Shown here in pieces: positions 1-9,021 of a stretch of DNA of 61,622 bases. The translations under genes were made by a program, and so were the position numbers. Source of the stretch: Bacillota bacterium (GTDB taxonomy: Bacteria > Bacillota > Clostridia > Lachnospirales > Lachnospiraceae); assembly GCA_023437715.1 (NCBI GenBank), contig JAEZFK010000027.1, positions 1 through 61,622 of the forward strand, read 5' to 3'. How positions within the stretch are numbered: position 1 is the first letter of the stretch; each line of letters starts with the position of its first letter. The notes beneath the pieces are model-generated. The model saw only the letters and a list, made by a program, of their open reading frames with translations, ran no database searches and was not told the DNA's origin.

Positions 1-551
1 AGGATGAAACTGGCTCCGAAAAATGTTTGTAAAGGAAAAACCATACTTTTCCTTTATATAGATTTGTAACACATAAACCAACATGTAGACGGATTAAGTA
101 TGGAAATTCGATTTACAATTGAGGGAATTAAAATGACACCTGTAGAAAAAAATCATACTATGAGTGATGAAATGTTAAAAAGAAATGGACGCAGCGGTAC
201 CGGAATTGAGACTTACTACTCAGCCGGTTGATGCTGTTTTATCCAGAACGACTGAATGAATATCTATAAAGGAAAACCGGTCGGACAGTTTGTCACAACT
301 GTCTGACCGGCCCATTTATTTCCTTATTCCGTCGGTACTTATAATATGCCCGCCTTTTTGGTAAGTGAATTATCTCATTTCTGATCTGCAATCCCTAGAA
401 AAACAAAGATTTTCGTGTGATATTCCGTGTGATACTTGAGTGTAAATAAGTGCTTTTTAGAGCACAATATCGCTTTTTGGTGCAAGTCAAGAACAACAAA
501 AACCCCAGTATCTACAAGGATTTCTCGCATTTACTAGGGCTTTTAAAAAAA
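1..551. other. Gene-poor stretch before tRNA-Gly
   Basis: I see no convincing gene here. A 32-codon ORF (133-231) has no good ribosome binding site and no recognisable product. The segment holds one strong hairpin (277-310), listed separately. Between 410 and 450 there are two near-identical GTGTGATA stretches. The part nearest the tRNA 3' end (about 485-545) has an imperfect inverted repeat (CCCCAGTA / TACTAGGG) that could help end tRNA transcription on the minus strand. Sequence next to a tRNA 3' end is a common integration site, but I see no integrase or duplicated tRNA end. Confidence 0.4.
277..310. terminator. Strong hairpin, possible terminator
   Basis: A 14-pair stem (CCGGTCGGACAGTT pairing with AACTGTCTGACCGG, one G-T pair) closes a six-base loop. 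The run that follows is CCCATTTATTT, so the U-tract is weak. It would end transcription coming from upstream of the window. Confidence 0.5.
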
Positions 552-621
<70 letters not shown>

Positions 622-643
622 CCAGTGTTTTGACACGTTTCAT

Positions 644-673
644 ATTATAGCACAGAATATTGAAAAAAATCAA
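644..673 (-). promoter_or_regulatory. Promoter of tRNA-Gly
   Basis: On the minus strand TTGATT, an 18-bp spacer and TATAAT preceded by TGC (extended -10) lie about 20 bp upstream of the tRNA 5' end. Confidence 0.65.
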
Positions 674-712
674 TAGTTTTCCATAAAAACTGGCAAAAAT
701 ATTCCTACCAAC

Positions 713-742
713 TTGCCAAAAATGGAAAAACCATTGTATAAT
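713..742 (+). promoter_or_regulatory. Promoter of the topoisomerase genes
   Basis: TTGCCA (713-718), an 18-bp spacer and a consensus TATAAT (737-742) lie 33 bp before the start codon of the subunit B gene. Confidence 0.7.
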
Positions 743-775
743 GGAATGTGACAATACTAGATGTGGAGGAGTATC

Positions 776-2695
776 ATGGCGAAAGCACAGTATAATGCGG
801 ACAGTATTACCGTACTGGAAGGCCTTGAAGCAGTGCGGAAACGTCCGGGCATGTATATAGGCAGCGTTGGGACAAAGGGCTTGAATCATTTGATTTATGA
901 GATCGTGGACAATGCAGTGGACGAGCATCTGGCCGGCTACTGCGGCCAGATATGGGTAACCCTGGAAGCGGACGGGTCCTGTACGGTCAAGGATGCGGGA
1001 CGGGGAATCCCGGTGGAAATGCACAGTAAAGGGGTATCGGCGGAGCGTGTGGTTTTGTCCACCCTTCATGCAGGCGGTAAATTTGATAACGATGCCTACA
1101 AAACCAGCGGCGGCCTTCACGGAGTAGGCTCTTCGGTAGTGAATGCCTTGTCCGCCCACATGAAAATCAAAGTATTTAAAAATGGTCTGATTCATTATGA
1201 CGAGTATGAGCGGGGCATACCAACGGTAGAACTGGTGGATGGCCTGCTTCCTACGTTAGGAAAAACAAAGGAAACGGGAACGGAGATCAACTTCCTGCCG
1301 GACGGGGAAATCTTTGAGAAAACCCGTTTTAAGGCGGATTGGCTGAAAAGCCGTCTTCATGAAACTGCCTATTTAAATCCATCTCTCCAGATTACATACA
1401 GGAACAAACGGCAGGGGGAAGAGGAAACCATTATCTACCATGAGCCCGATGGGATTATCGCTTATGTGAAAGAATTAAATACCGGAAAGGAAGCGGTTCA
1501 TGATCCTATTTATTTTAAGGGAACCGTGGACAAGGTGGAAATTGAGGCTGCCGTACAGTTTGTGGACACCTTTGAAGAAAACATCCTGGGCTTCTGCAAC
1601 AATATTTTCACCCAGGAGGGGGGAACCCATCTGGCAGGCTTTAAGACCCGTTTCACTCAGATGATCAACAGCTACGCCAGGGAACTGGGAATTTTAAAGG
1701 AAAAGGATGCCAATTTCACGGGAGCCGATACGAGAAACGGCTTGACGGCCGTTGTGGCGGTGAAGCACCCGGACCCTATTTTTGAAGGGCAGACAAAGAC
1801 AAAGCTTGCCAGTGCAGACGCCACAAAGGCCGTATTCACTGTGACAGGCGATGAGCTGCAGCGGTATTTTGACCGCAATTTAGAGGTTTTAAAAGCGGTG
1901 ATCGGCTGTGCGGAAAAGTCTGCGAAAATCCGGAAAGCAGAGGAAAAGGCCAAGACCAACATGCTTTCCAAATCCAGGTTTTCCTTTGACAGCAACGGAA
2001 AGCTGGCCAACTGTGAAAGCCGGGATGCGGAAAAATGCGAGATTTTCATCGTAGAGGGAGATTCCGCAGGCGGCTCTGCAAAGACGGCCCGCAACAGGCA
2101 GTACCAGGCCATCCTTCCCATCCGGGGAAAGATTTTGAACGTGGAAAAGGCTTCCATGGACAAGGTTCTGGCGAATGCGGAGATCAAGACCATGATAAAT
2201 GCTTTCGGCTGCGGATTTTCCGAAGGCTATGGCAATGATTTTGATATCACAAAGCTGCGGTATCATAAAATCATCCTCATGACCGATGCCGATGTGGATG
2301 GAAGCCATATTGATACCCTTCTTCTCACCTTTTTATACCGCTTCATGCCGGAGCTGATTTACAACGGCCACGTGTTCATTGCCATGCCGCCCCTGTTTAA
2401 GGTGATTCCAAAGCGGGGAGAGGAGCAATACCTCTATGATGAAAAGGAGCTGGACCGCTACCGCAGGACCCATACAGGGGAATTCACCCTTCAGCGTTAC
2501 AAGGGTCTTGGTGAAATGGATGCGAGTCAGCTTTGGGAAACGACCCTTGACCCGGAACGGCGGGTGTTAAAGCAGGTGGAGATTGAGGACGCCCGCATGG
2601 CTTCGGAAATAACGGAAATGCTCATGGGCAGCGACGTGCCTCCCAGACGGCAGTTTATCTATGAACATGCGGATGAAGCCGAGATTGACGCGTAA
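776..2695 (+). CDS. parE: Type IIA DNA topoisomerase subunit B (ParE/GyrB family)
   Basis: ATPase subunit of a type IIA topoisomerase, working with the downstream subunit A to pass one DNA duplex through another. The GHKL ATPase domain shows EIVDNAVDEH, DAGRGIPV and GGLHGVGSSVVNAL. The C-terminal Toprim domain shows EGDSAGGSAK and DADVDGSHI, followed by RYKGLGEMD. At 639 residues it has the usual length of the short Firmicute GyrB/ParE proteins. The start at 776 is chosen because GGAGGA ends 5 bp upstream; an ATG at 761 lies within that ribosome binding site region. No dnaA, recF or dnaN is nearby, and the partner lacks a clear GyrA box, so I favour the topoisomerase IV role. A second gyrase in this lineage cannot be excluded. 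Confidence 0.85.
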   Translation: MAKAQYNADSITVLEGLEAVRKRPGMYIGSVGTKGLNHLIYEIVDNAVDEHLAGYCGQIWVTLEADGSCTVKDAGRGIPVEMHSKGVSAERVVLSTLHAGGKFDNDAYKTSGGLHGVGSSVVNALSAHMKIKVFKNGLIHYDEYERGIPTVELVDGLLPTLGKTKETGTEINFLPDGEIFEKTRFKADWLKSRLHETAYLNPSLQITYRNKRQGEEETIIYHEPDGIIAYVKELNTGKEAVHDPIYFKGTVDKVEIEAAVQFVDTFEENILGFCNNIFTQEGGTHLAGFKTRFTQMINSYARELGILKEKDANFTGADTRNGLTAVVAVKHPDPIFEGQTKTKLASADATKAVFTVTGDELQRYFDRNLEVLKAVIGCAEKSAKIRKAEEKAKTNMLSKSRFSFDSNGKLANCESRDAEKCEIFIVEGDSAGGSAKTARNRQYQAILPIRGKILNVEKASMDKVLANAEIKTMINAFGCGFSEGYGNDFDITKLRYHKIILMTDADVDGSHIDTLLLTFLYRFMPELIYNGHVFIAMPPLFKVIPKRGEEQYLYDEKELDRYRRTHTGEFTLQRYKGLGEMDASQLWETTLDPERRVLKQVEIEDARMASEITEMLMGSDVPPRRQFIYEHADEAEIDA

Positions 2696-2703
2696 GGAGG
2701 AAG

Positions 2704-2751
2704 CGCCCGTCGGGCATACCTATATGCTCTGAAAAGCGAGCAGAAGAGAGG
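2704..2751 (+). repeat. Two-hairpin leader element, copy A
   Basis: A tight hairpin GCCC-GTC-GGGC is followed by ATACCTATA, a second stem TGCTC/GAGCA with an 8-base loop, and a purine-rich tail carrying the ribosome binding site of the next gene. The same order is seen before mglA and, less completely, before clpX and the last binding-protein gene. Here the second stem is TGCTC/GAGCA where the mglA copies have TGCCC/GGGCA, so pairing is kept. Confidence 0.5.
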
Positions 2752-2755
2752 AAAC

Positions 2756-4990
2756 ATGGCAGAAAAAATCATTAAAACAGAGTATTCCGAGGAAATGCAG
2801 AAGAGCTACATGAACTATTCCATGAGCGTCATCACAGCCAGAGCGATCCCGGATGCAAGAGACGGCCTAAAGCCGGTACAGCGGCGCGTATTGTATGATA
2901 TGAGCGAGCTTCACTTAAACCACGATAAGCCGCACAGAAAGTCGGCCCGTATCGTGGGTGATACCATGGGTAAATACCATCCCCATGGCGACAGCTCCAT
3001 TTATGACACCCTGGTGGTCATGTCCCAGATCTTTAAAAAGGGAATGCCTTTAGTAAACGGCCACGGAAACTTCGGCTCCATTGAGGGAGACGGGGCGGCG
3101 GCCATGCGTTATACGGAAGCCAGGCTGGAAAAATTTGCAGAGGAAGTCTATTTAAAGGACTTGGATAAAACCGTGGACTTTGTCCCCAACTACGACGAAA
3201 CGGAAAAGGAGCCGGAGGTTCTGCCGGTCCGGGTGCCCAATCTTCTCATAAACGGAGCGGAAGGCATTGCCGTAGGAATGAGCACCAGCATTCCGTCCCA
3301 TAACCTGGGAGAAGTCATTGACGCGGTACAGGCCTATATCGACAACCCGGATATTTCCATCCCTGAGCTGATGGAATACCTGCCGGGACCGGATTTTCCA
3401 ACAGGCGGCATCATAGCCAATAAAAGCGACCTGCCCGCCATCTATGAAACGGGCATCGGAAAAATCAAGCTCAGGGGAAAGCTTGAAGTGGAGCTTGGAA
3501 AGAGGAAAGCGGATAAGGACAAGCTGGTGATCACGGAGATTCCCTACACCATGATCGGAGCCGGAATCAATAAATTCCTCATGGATGTGGCTGACCTGGT
3601 GGAAAGCAAGAAGCTGGGGGATGTGGTGGATATTTCCAACCAGTCCAATAAAGAGGGCATCCGGATCGTCCTGGAGCTTAAAAAGGATGCGGATGTGGAG
3701 AAAATCCGCAACATCCTTTATAAAAAGACAAAGCTGGAGGATACCTACGGCGTCAACATGCTGGCCATTGCAAACGGCAGGCCGGAGACTCTGAATTTAA
3801 AGGGAATCCTTAAAAATTATCTGGATTTCCAGTATAAAAACGCTACCAGAAAATACCAGACCCTTTTGGAAAAGGAGCTGGAGAAAAAGGAAATCAGGGA
3901 AGGCTTAATTAAGGCCTGCGATGTCATTGACTTAATTATCGCAGTTTTAAGAGGCTCCAAAAACCTAAAGGACGCAAAAGCCTGCCTCATGACCGGAGAC
4001 ATTTCAAATATCAATTTCCGGACCAAAGGCTTTGAAGAGGATGCAAAGGCCCTGCACTTTACGGAGAAGCAGGCAACCGCCATTCTGGAGATGCGTCTTT
4101 ACAAGCTGATCGGTCTGGAAATTCTCCAGCTGGAAAAGGAATATAAGGAAACTCTGGCTAAAATTGCGGAATACGAAAAGATCCTTTCCGGCCGGAAAAA
4201 TATGGATAAGGTGATTAAGGATGATTTAGACCGGATCAAGCAGGAGTACGCCACTCCCCGGAGAACCATAATTGAGGACGGAAAGGAAGCCGTCTATGAT
4301 GAAGCGGCTGTGGCGGTGTCGGAGGTGACCTTTGTCATGGACCGTTTCGGCTACTGCAAGATTCTGGATAAAACAACCTATGACAGGAATAAAGAAACGG
4401 TTGAAACAGAGAATCCTTATGTGGTAAACTGTTTAAATACGGACAAGATCTGTATTTTTACCAATACGGGAAATCTGCATCAGGTGAAGGTTCAGGATAT
4501 TCCCAGCGGAAAGCTGCGGGATAAAGGCACGCCCATTGATAATCTGAGCAAGTTTGACGGAGCCAGGGAAGAAATTGTGTATTTATGCCACGGATCCGGG
4601 CTGAAAGGCCGTAGGTTCCTGTTCGCCACAAGGCAGGCCCTGTTAAAGCTGGTGCCGGGAGAAGAGTTTGAAACCAATAACAGGACTGTGGCAGCCACAA
4701 AGCTTCAGGATGACGACATGCTCCTTTGCGTCCAGCTTGTAAATGAACAGACAGACGTGGTGCTTCAGACATCGGCAGGCGTTTTCCTGCGTTTCCCTGT
4801 GGAAGAGATTTCCGAGATGAAAAAGAACACCAGAGGGGTCCGGGGTATTAAGCTGGCCCAGGGCGAGGAGCTGGAGGCTGTGCATCTTCTGGGTGACGAT
4901 CCCATCATCCGCTATAAGGAAAAAGAGGTTCACTTAAACCGTCTGAAAATCGGAAAGAGGGATGGAAAAGGCAGCAAGGTCCGCCTGTAG
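2756..4990 (+). CDS. parC: Type IIA DNA topoisomerase subunit A (ParC/GyrA family)
   Basis: DNA-cleaving subunit of the type IIA topoisomerase encoded with the upstream ATPase subunit. The catalytic tyrosine is Tyr119 in AAMRYTEARL. The quinolone-determining region reads YHPHGDSSIYDTL, keeping the Ser and Asp whose loss is known to give quinolone resistance. A helical and coiled-coil region (about residues 370-490) is followed by a beta-pinwheel C-terminal domain. At 744 residues it is shorter than a typical GyrA (about 820), and where a GyrA box (Q-R/K-R-G-G-K/R-G) is expected it has KLRDKGTP, which suggests decatenation rather than supercoiling. It starts at ATG 2756 after GAGAGG, 60 bp past subunit B. 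It is often annotated simply as gyrase A. Confidence 0.85.
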   Translation: MAEKIIKTEYSEEMQKSYMNYSMSVITARAIPDARDGLKPVQRRVLYDMSELHLNHDKPHRKSARIVGDTMGKYHPHGDSSIYDTLVVMSQIFKKGMPLVNGHGNFGSIEGDGAAAMRYTEARLEKFAEEVYLKDLDKTVDFVPNYDETEKEPEVLPVRVPNLLINGAEGIAVGMSTSIPSHNLGEVIDAVQAYIDNPDISIPELMEYLPGPDFPTGGIIANKSDLPAIYETGIGKIKLRGKLEVELGKRKADKDKLVITEIPYTMIGAGINKFLMDVADLVESKKLGDVVDISNQSNKEGIRIVLELKKDADVEKIRNILYKKTKLEDTYGVNMLAIANGRPETLNLKGILKNYLDFQYKNATRKYQTLLEKELEKKEIREGLIKACDVIDLIIAVLRGSKNLKDAKACLMTGDISNINFRTKGFEEDAKALHFTEKQATAILEMRLYKLIGLEILQLEKEYKETLAKIAEYEKILSGRKNMDKVIKDDLDRIKQEYATPRRTIIEDGKEAVYDEAAVAVSEVTFVMDRFGYCKILDKTTYDRNKETVETENPYVVNCLNTDKICIFTNTGNLHQVKVQDIPSGKLRDKGTPIDNLSKFDGAREEIVYLCHGSGLKGRRFLFATRQALLKLVPGEEFETNNRTVAATKLQDDDMLLCVQLVNEQTDVVLQTSAGVFLRFPVEEISEMKKNTRGVRGIKLAQGEELEAVHLLGDDPIIRYKEKEVHLNRLKIGKRDGKGSKVRL

Positions 4991-5004
4991 TTCTCTGTCA
5001 CAAC

Positions 5005-5050
5005 ATACATTTTTATAAAGTGTCCCTGTGGCACGTACAAATGTATTTTT
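5005..5050 (+). terminator. Terminator after topoisomerase subunit A
   Basis: ATACATTT (5005-5012) pairs exactly with AAATGTAT (5039-5046) around a smaller GTG/CAC stem and runs into TTTTTC. It separates the topoisomerase genes from asd. Confidence 0.5.
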
Positions 5051-5150
5051 CTCGCGAATAAATGTTGATTTTTTTTTCACTTTGTTATAGGATAGTTAAG
5101 AATTTAGCGTATGATGATATTACAAAATGAAAAGAAATGAGGAGAAAACC

Positions 5151-6239
5151 ATGGAAAAGAAGTTGAAAGTTGGCGTTTTAGGAGCAACAGGTATGGTAGG
5201 CCAGAGATTTATCTCTCTTTTGGAAAACCATCCCTGGTATGAGGTGGTAACTGTGGCGGCAAGCCCTCGTTCCGCAGGCAGAACCTATGAGGAAGCAGTA
5301 GGCGGCCGCTGGAAGATGATAACCCCAATGCCGGAAGCGGTGAAAAGGCTGGTGGTCATGAATGTAAATGAAGTGGAAAAGGTAGCTGACACCGTGGATT
5401 TTGTATTCAGCGCCGTGGACATGACAAAGGAAGAGATCAAGGCCATTGAGGAAGCTTATGCGAAGACAGAGACTCCGGTGGTTTCCAATAACAGCGCCCA
5501 CAGATGGACGCCAGACGTTCCCATGGTAGTGCCGGAGATCAACCCGGAACATTTTGAGGTCATCAAGGACCAGAAGAAGCGCCTGGGCACAGAGCGCGGA
5601 TTTATTGCAGTAAAACCAAACTGTTCCATCCAGAGCTATGCACCTGTGCTCACTGCCTGGAAGGAATTTGAACCATATGAAGTAGTAGCCACCACCTATC
5701 AGGCTATTTCCGGAGCCGGAAAGACCTTTAAGGACTGGCCGGAGATGGAAGGAAACATCATCCCCTATATCGGCGGGGAAGAGGAGAAGAGCGAGCAGGA
5801 GCCTCTTCGCCTCTGGGGCAAAATTGAAAATGGTGAGATCGTGAAGGCCAGCGGTCCTGTCATCACCTGCCAGTGCATCCGTGTTCCCGTATTAAACGGC
5901 CACACGGCGGCAGTATTTGTAAAATTCCGCAAAAAACCGACCAGAGAAGAGCTGATTGACCGCATGGTGAGCTTTAAAGGACTTCCTCAGGAGCTTCATC
6001 TCCCAAGCGCTCCCCAGCAGTTTATCCAGTATCTGGAGGAGGATAACCGTCCTCAGGTAAACCTTGACGTGGATTTTGAAAACGGAATGGGGATTTCCGT
6101 AGGCCGCCTCAGAGAGGATTCGGTTTACGATTATAAGTTTGTGGGTCTCTCCCACAACACGGTCAGAGGTGCGGCCGGCGGTGCGGTTCTTTCCGCAGAG
6201 CTTTTGACCGCCCAGGGCTATATTAAGACCAAGGAATAA
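5151..6239 (+). CDS. asd: Aspartate-semialdehyde dehydrogenase
   Basis: Reduces L-4-aspartyl phosphate to L-aspartate 4-semialdehyde with NADPH, the branch step to lysine/diaminopimelate, threonine and methionine; cytosolic. The N-terminus carries the dinucleotide motif GVLGATGMVGQR, the catalytic cysteine is about residue 158 in KPNCSIQS, and a later RVPVLNGHTA holds the conserved histidine. Length (362 aa) and the NCSIQSYAP context fit the archaeal/fungal-type branch of the family rather than the E. coli type. The start at 5151 has GAGGAG six bases upstream; the in-frame ATG at 5127 lacks a ribosome binding site. It is flanked by terminators, so it is probably a single-gene unit. Confidence 0.93.
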   Translation: MEKKLKVGVLGATGMVGQRFISLLENHPWYEVVTVAASPRSAGRTYEEAVGGRWKMITPMPEAVKRLVVMNVNEVEKVADTVDFVFSAVDMTKEEIKAIEEAYAKTETPVVSNNSAHRWTPDVPMVVPEINPEHFEVIKDQKKRLGTERGFIAVKPNCSIQSYAPVLTAWKEFEPYEVVATTYQAISGAGKTFKDWPEMEGNIIPYIGGEEEKSEQEPLRLWGKIENGEIVKASGPVITCQCIRVPVLNGHTAAVFVKFRKKPTREELIDRMVSFKGLPQELHLPSAPQQFIQYLEEDNRPQVNLDVDFENGMGISVGRLREDSVYDYKFVGLSHNTVRGAAGGAVLSAELLTAQGYIKTKE

Positions 6240-6251
6240 ATGGATCATAAG

Positions 6252-6273
6252 GCTCCCTCTTTTAAGGGGGAGC
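6252..6273 (+). terminator. Hairpin after asd
   Basis: GCTCCCTC pairs with GGGGGAGC (one G-T pair) around a short T-rich loop, followed by a short T stretch. It sits between asd and the epimerase gene. Confidence 0.6.
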
Positions 6274-6305
6274 TTTAAGTAAAATGGTATATGGAGGAAA
6301 GCAAA

Positions 6306-7364
6306 ATGGCATACAAGAAAGAACTTTGGGGAAACATGCCCGACGGAAGAGATGTGTATCTGTATACGCTGGTAAATGAGAACGGGATTTCCGCTTCCTT
6401 TACCAATTTAGGCGCGGTCTGGGTAACCATGAATGTGCCTGATAAAGACGGAAAGCTTACGGATGTGGTCCTGGGCTTTGACAGCGTGGAGGAATACCTC
6501 TTAAATCCGCCCCACTTCGGAGCGCCCATCGGACGAAACGCCAACCGCATCGGAGGGGCGAAGTTCACCTTAAACGGAAAAGAGTACTTACTGGCAGCCA
6601 ACAACGGACCCAACAATCTCCACAGCGGTCCGGACCTTTATCAGAGCCGCCTCTGGGACAGCCAGGCGGAAGAAAACGACTTGGGGACCAGCGTCAGCTT
6701 TTCCCTTGTTTCTCCCGATGGAGACCAGGGATATCCCGGCAATGCAACCGTTACGGTGACTTATACTCTTACGCCGGATAACAGCCTTGAGCTTTCCTAC
6801 CATATGATCTGTGACCAGGATACCATAGCAAATTTTACCAACCACAGCTACTTTAACTTAGACGGCCAGGACGGCGGATATGCCATGAAGCAGCGGGTCT
6901 GGATTGATGCGGATACATACACAAGGGCGGACCAGGTTTCCATTCCCACAGGAGAATATACCCCGGTTAAGGGAACTCCTATGGATTTTACAGCCATGAA
7001 GCCCATTGAGCAGGATATTGATGCGGATTATGAAGCCCTGATTTTCGGCGGCGGCTATGACCACAACTGGGTTTTAAACCATCCCGAGGGAGAGGTATCT
7101 CTTTGTGCTGCAGCAGAATCCGATAAAACGGGAATCCGTATGGAGGTTTATACGGATCTGCCCGGCATTCAGTTTTATACGGCTAACTTCTTAAAGGAAG
7201 GCACAATCGGAAAGGGCGGTACGGTTTACGGAAAGCGGGGCTGCTATTGCTTTGAGACCCAGTATTATCCTGACGCCATCAATAAGCCTCAGTTTCCATC
7301 CCCTGTTTTAAAAGCCGGAGAGGAATATAAAACAACTACAATTTACAAGTTTTTAAATGTGTAA
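6306..7364 (+). CDS. galM: Aldose 1-epimerase (galactose mutarotase)
   Basis: Interconverts the alpha and beta anomers of galactose and other aldoses, feeding the Leloir pathway; cytosolic. The family signatures are present: GRNANRIGGAKF near the N-terminus, NHSYFNLDG with the catalytic histidine, and FETQYYPDAIN near the C-terminus with the catalytic glutamate. At 352 aa it has the usual length. The start at 6306 is set by GGAGGA seven bases upstream. It is isolated from the mgl galactose transporter 37 kb away, and hairpins on both sides suggest monocistronic expression. Confidence 0.93.
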   Translation: MAYKKELWGNMPDGRDVYLYTLVNENGISASFTNLGAVWVTMNVPDKDGKLTDVVLGFDSVEEYLLNPPHFGAPIGRNANRIGGAKFTLNGKEYLLAANNGPNNLHSGPDLYQSRLWDSQAEENDLGTSVSFSLVSPDGDQGYPGNATVTVTYTLTPDNSLELSYHMICDQDTIANFTNHSYFNLDGQDGGYAMKQRVWIDADTYTRADQVSIPTGEYTPVKGTPMDFTAMKPIEQDIDADYEALIFGGGYDHNWVLNHPEGEVSLCAAAESDKTGIRMEVYTDLPGIQFYTANFLKEGTIGKGGTVYGKRGCYCFETQYYPDAINKPQFPSPVLKAGEEYKTTTIYKFLNV

Positions 7365-7385
7365 TGGAATCATAAAAACAGGAAT

Positions 7386-7408
7386 GGGGACGCAGAAAGC
7401 TGCGCCCC
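7386..7408 (+). terminator. Terminator after galM
   Basis: GGGG-A-CGCAG pairs with CTGCG-CCCC around AAAG, followed by TGCTCTT. Confidence 0.6.
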
Positions 7409-7427
7409 TGCTCTTATGTGAAAGGAC

Positions 7428-8327
7428 ATGGCAAGTGTACATATGAATAACCGGAAAGGAACAGGAATCAAAACGCTGTCAGTCATGGGGCTGATTGTGA
7501 CAACCGTTATATGGGGCAGTTCCTTTGTTGTGATGAAAAATTCAGTAGCTGTAATTTCCCCCACCTATCTGCTGGCCCTGCGCTTTACCATTGCCTCCGC
7601 CGCCCTTGTAGCGGTATTCTGGAAGCGGGTGAGAGCGCTTAAAAAACAGGATCTGCTGTGCGGAGGACTTTTAGGCTTTTTTTTGTTTGTCAGCTATTTC
7701 TTTCAGACCTATGGCTTAAAATATACAACAGCCAGCAAGAATGCCTTTATCACCACCCTGTACGTGATTCTGGTGCCGTTCCTTCACTGGTTTTTCAACA
7801 GAAAAAAGCCCTCCAGGAATAATGTGGCAGCCGCGGTTATTGCTGTTTTCGGGCTTGCCCTTTTATCCTTAGAGGGAGACTTGTCTGTAAATATTGGGGA
7901 TATCCTGACTTTTATATGCGGCTTTTTCTATGCCGTCCATATCGTTTTTATCGACCGTTATACGGAAGAACACGATCCTGTAGGCTTAACAGTCACTCAA
8001 ATGGCCGTGGCTGCAATATTAAGCTGGATTGTGGCGCCTCTTTTAGAGGGTTCCATGGATTTTAGAGTCATTGACAAGGCCATGATGGCGGGCCTGCTGT
8101 ATTTAGGCATATTCAGCACCATGATCGGCTTTTTGCTGCAAAACGTGGGACAGAAGCATTTGAGCCCCAATACTTCCTCCATTCTGTTATCCTTTGAATC
8201 CGTATTCGGGCTTTTTTTTTCTGTCCTGTTTCTGAAAGATCCTGTGACACTGAAGCTGGCAGCAGGCTGTGTGCTCATGTTTGCTTCCGTTATTTTGTCG
8301 GAGTATAAGAAAAAAGAAAAACAATAA
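7428..8327 (+). CDS. EamA/DMT-family transporter
   Basis: Integral membrane protein of the drug/metabolite transporter superfamily, 299 aa. About ten hydrophobic segments are visible, arranged as two EamA repeats (roughly residues 15-145 and 155-290). The first begins VTTVIWGSSFVVMKNSV, typical of EamA proteins, and the second repeat holds SSILLSFESVFGLFFSVLF. The substrate cannot be told from sequence; relatives export amino acids or metabolites. The start is uncertain because AAAGGA ends only one base before ATG 7428; ATG 7443 is the alternative. It is convergent with the deacylase gene downstream. Confidence 0.85.
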   Translation: MASVHMNNRKGTGIKTLSVMGLIVTTVIWGSSFVVMKNSVAVISPTYLLALRFTIASAALVAVFWKRVRALKKQDLLCGGLLGFFLFVSYFFQTYGLKYTTASKNAFITTLYVILVPFLHWFFNRKKPSRNNVAAAVIAVFGLALLSLEGDLSVNIGDILTFICGFFYAVHIVFIDRYTEEHDPVGLTVTQMAVAAILSWIVAPLLEGSMDFRVIDKAMMAGLLYLGIFSTMIGFLLQNVGQKHLSPNTSSILLSFESVFGLFFSVLFLKDPVTLKLAAGCVLMFASVILSEYKKKEKQ

Positions 8328-8334
8328 GGCGGCC

Positions 8335-8356
8335 GCCAGGGATCATGGCCCCTGGC
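8335..8356. terminator. Bidirectional hairpin between convergent genes
   Basis: GCCAGGG pairs with CCCTGGC over an 8-base loop, between the converging EamA and YbaK genes. No long U-tract follows on the plus side. Confidence 0.5.
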
Positions 8357-8371
8357 ATCCGGTAAGGAGAC

Positions 8372-8851
8372 TTAAGCTTCCGCTGTTTTACAGACATCGA
8401 CCCACCGGGCTGCCCTGGAGATGGAGGCAAGCTCCTCACAGGTCAGCTCAATGGCGGAATTTGAACTTCCGGCAGCGGGGAAAACAGTATCAAACCGCTG
8501 AAGGGAAACATCCAGAAAGGCGGTGACATGTTCCGGGTTGGCAAAAGGGCAGACACCGCCGATTTCGTGGCCGGTGAGCATGGATACCTCCTGGGCTCCC
8601 AGCATTTTCGCCTTGAAGCCGAATTGCTTTTTAAACTTTGCGTTGTCAATCTTTGTATCACCTGCGGTCACCACCAGAATGCAGCCGTTTGTTTCATCTC
8701 CATGAAAAGACATGGTCTTTGCTATGCGGGCAGGCTCCACATCAAGGGCTTTTGCAGCCAGCTCTACGGTTGCGCTGGAAACAGGGAATTCCCGGACCTG
8801 GCCGTCTTTTCCAAAGTCTTTTAAATATTCTTTCACTTTCTGTACAGACAT
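8372..8851 (-). CDS. YbaK/EbsC-family aminoacyl-tRNA deacylase
   Basis: Member of the YbaK/ProX family, which in characterised members hydrolyses mischarged tRNA such as Cys-tRNA(Pro) or Ala-tRNA(Pro). The 159-aa protein shows the family core: an early LAAKALDVEPARIAKTM, an ILVVTAGDTKIDNAKFKK region with the conserved lysine, and GHEIGGVCPFA with the GGVxPF signature. The start at 8851 follows GGAGG. The reading frame runs open another 200 bases upstream, but that part overlaps the promoters and topB and is not expected to be translated. Exact tRNA specificity is not readable here. Confidence 0.88.
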   Translation of the reverse strand: MSVQKVKEYLKDFGKDGQVREFPVSSATVELAAKALDVEPARIAKTMSFHGDETNGCILVVTAGDTKIDNAKFKKQFGFKAKMLGAQEVSMLTGHEIGGVCPFANPEHVTAFLDVSLQRFDTVFPAAGSSNSAIELTCEELASISRAARWVDVCKTAEA

Positions 8852-8903
8852 CAGTGAATCCTCCTTTTCTCTATGTAAAAGAATTGTAAATAAATTGTTT
8901 ACC

Positions 8904-8932
8904 ATTGTACCATTGATATTCCATTTTTTCAA
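8904..8932 (-). promoter_or_regulatory. Promoter of the YbaK gene
   Basis: On the minus strand TTGAAA, a 17-bp spacer and TACAAT with an upstream TGG (extended -10). Confidence 0.65.
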
Positions 8933-8957
8933 TGTTATAATAAGCTTTGTCAGATCA

Positions 8958-8986
8958 TTGCCATTCCTATGTTTTAATGGTATAAT
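8958..8986 (+). promoter_or_regulatory. Promoter of topB
   Basis: TTGCCA (8958-8963), a 17-bp spacer and TATAAT (8981-8986) with TGG in front (extended -10). It points away from the deacylase promoter 25 bp upstream. Confidence 0.75.
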
Positions 8987-9021
8987 AGGACGGTTACTAT
9001 TACGAAGCAGCAGGGAGATAT

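Noticed and set aside
133..231. 32-codon ORF near the window start
   Set aside because: No ribosome binding site or recognisable product; may be a remnant but cannot be supported.
776..4990. Chromosomal origin region
   Set aside because: Although the topoisomerase pair resembles gyrBA, there is no dnaA, dnaN, recF or cluster of DnaA boxes nearby.
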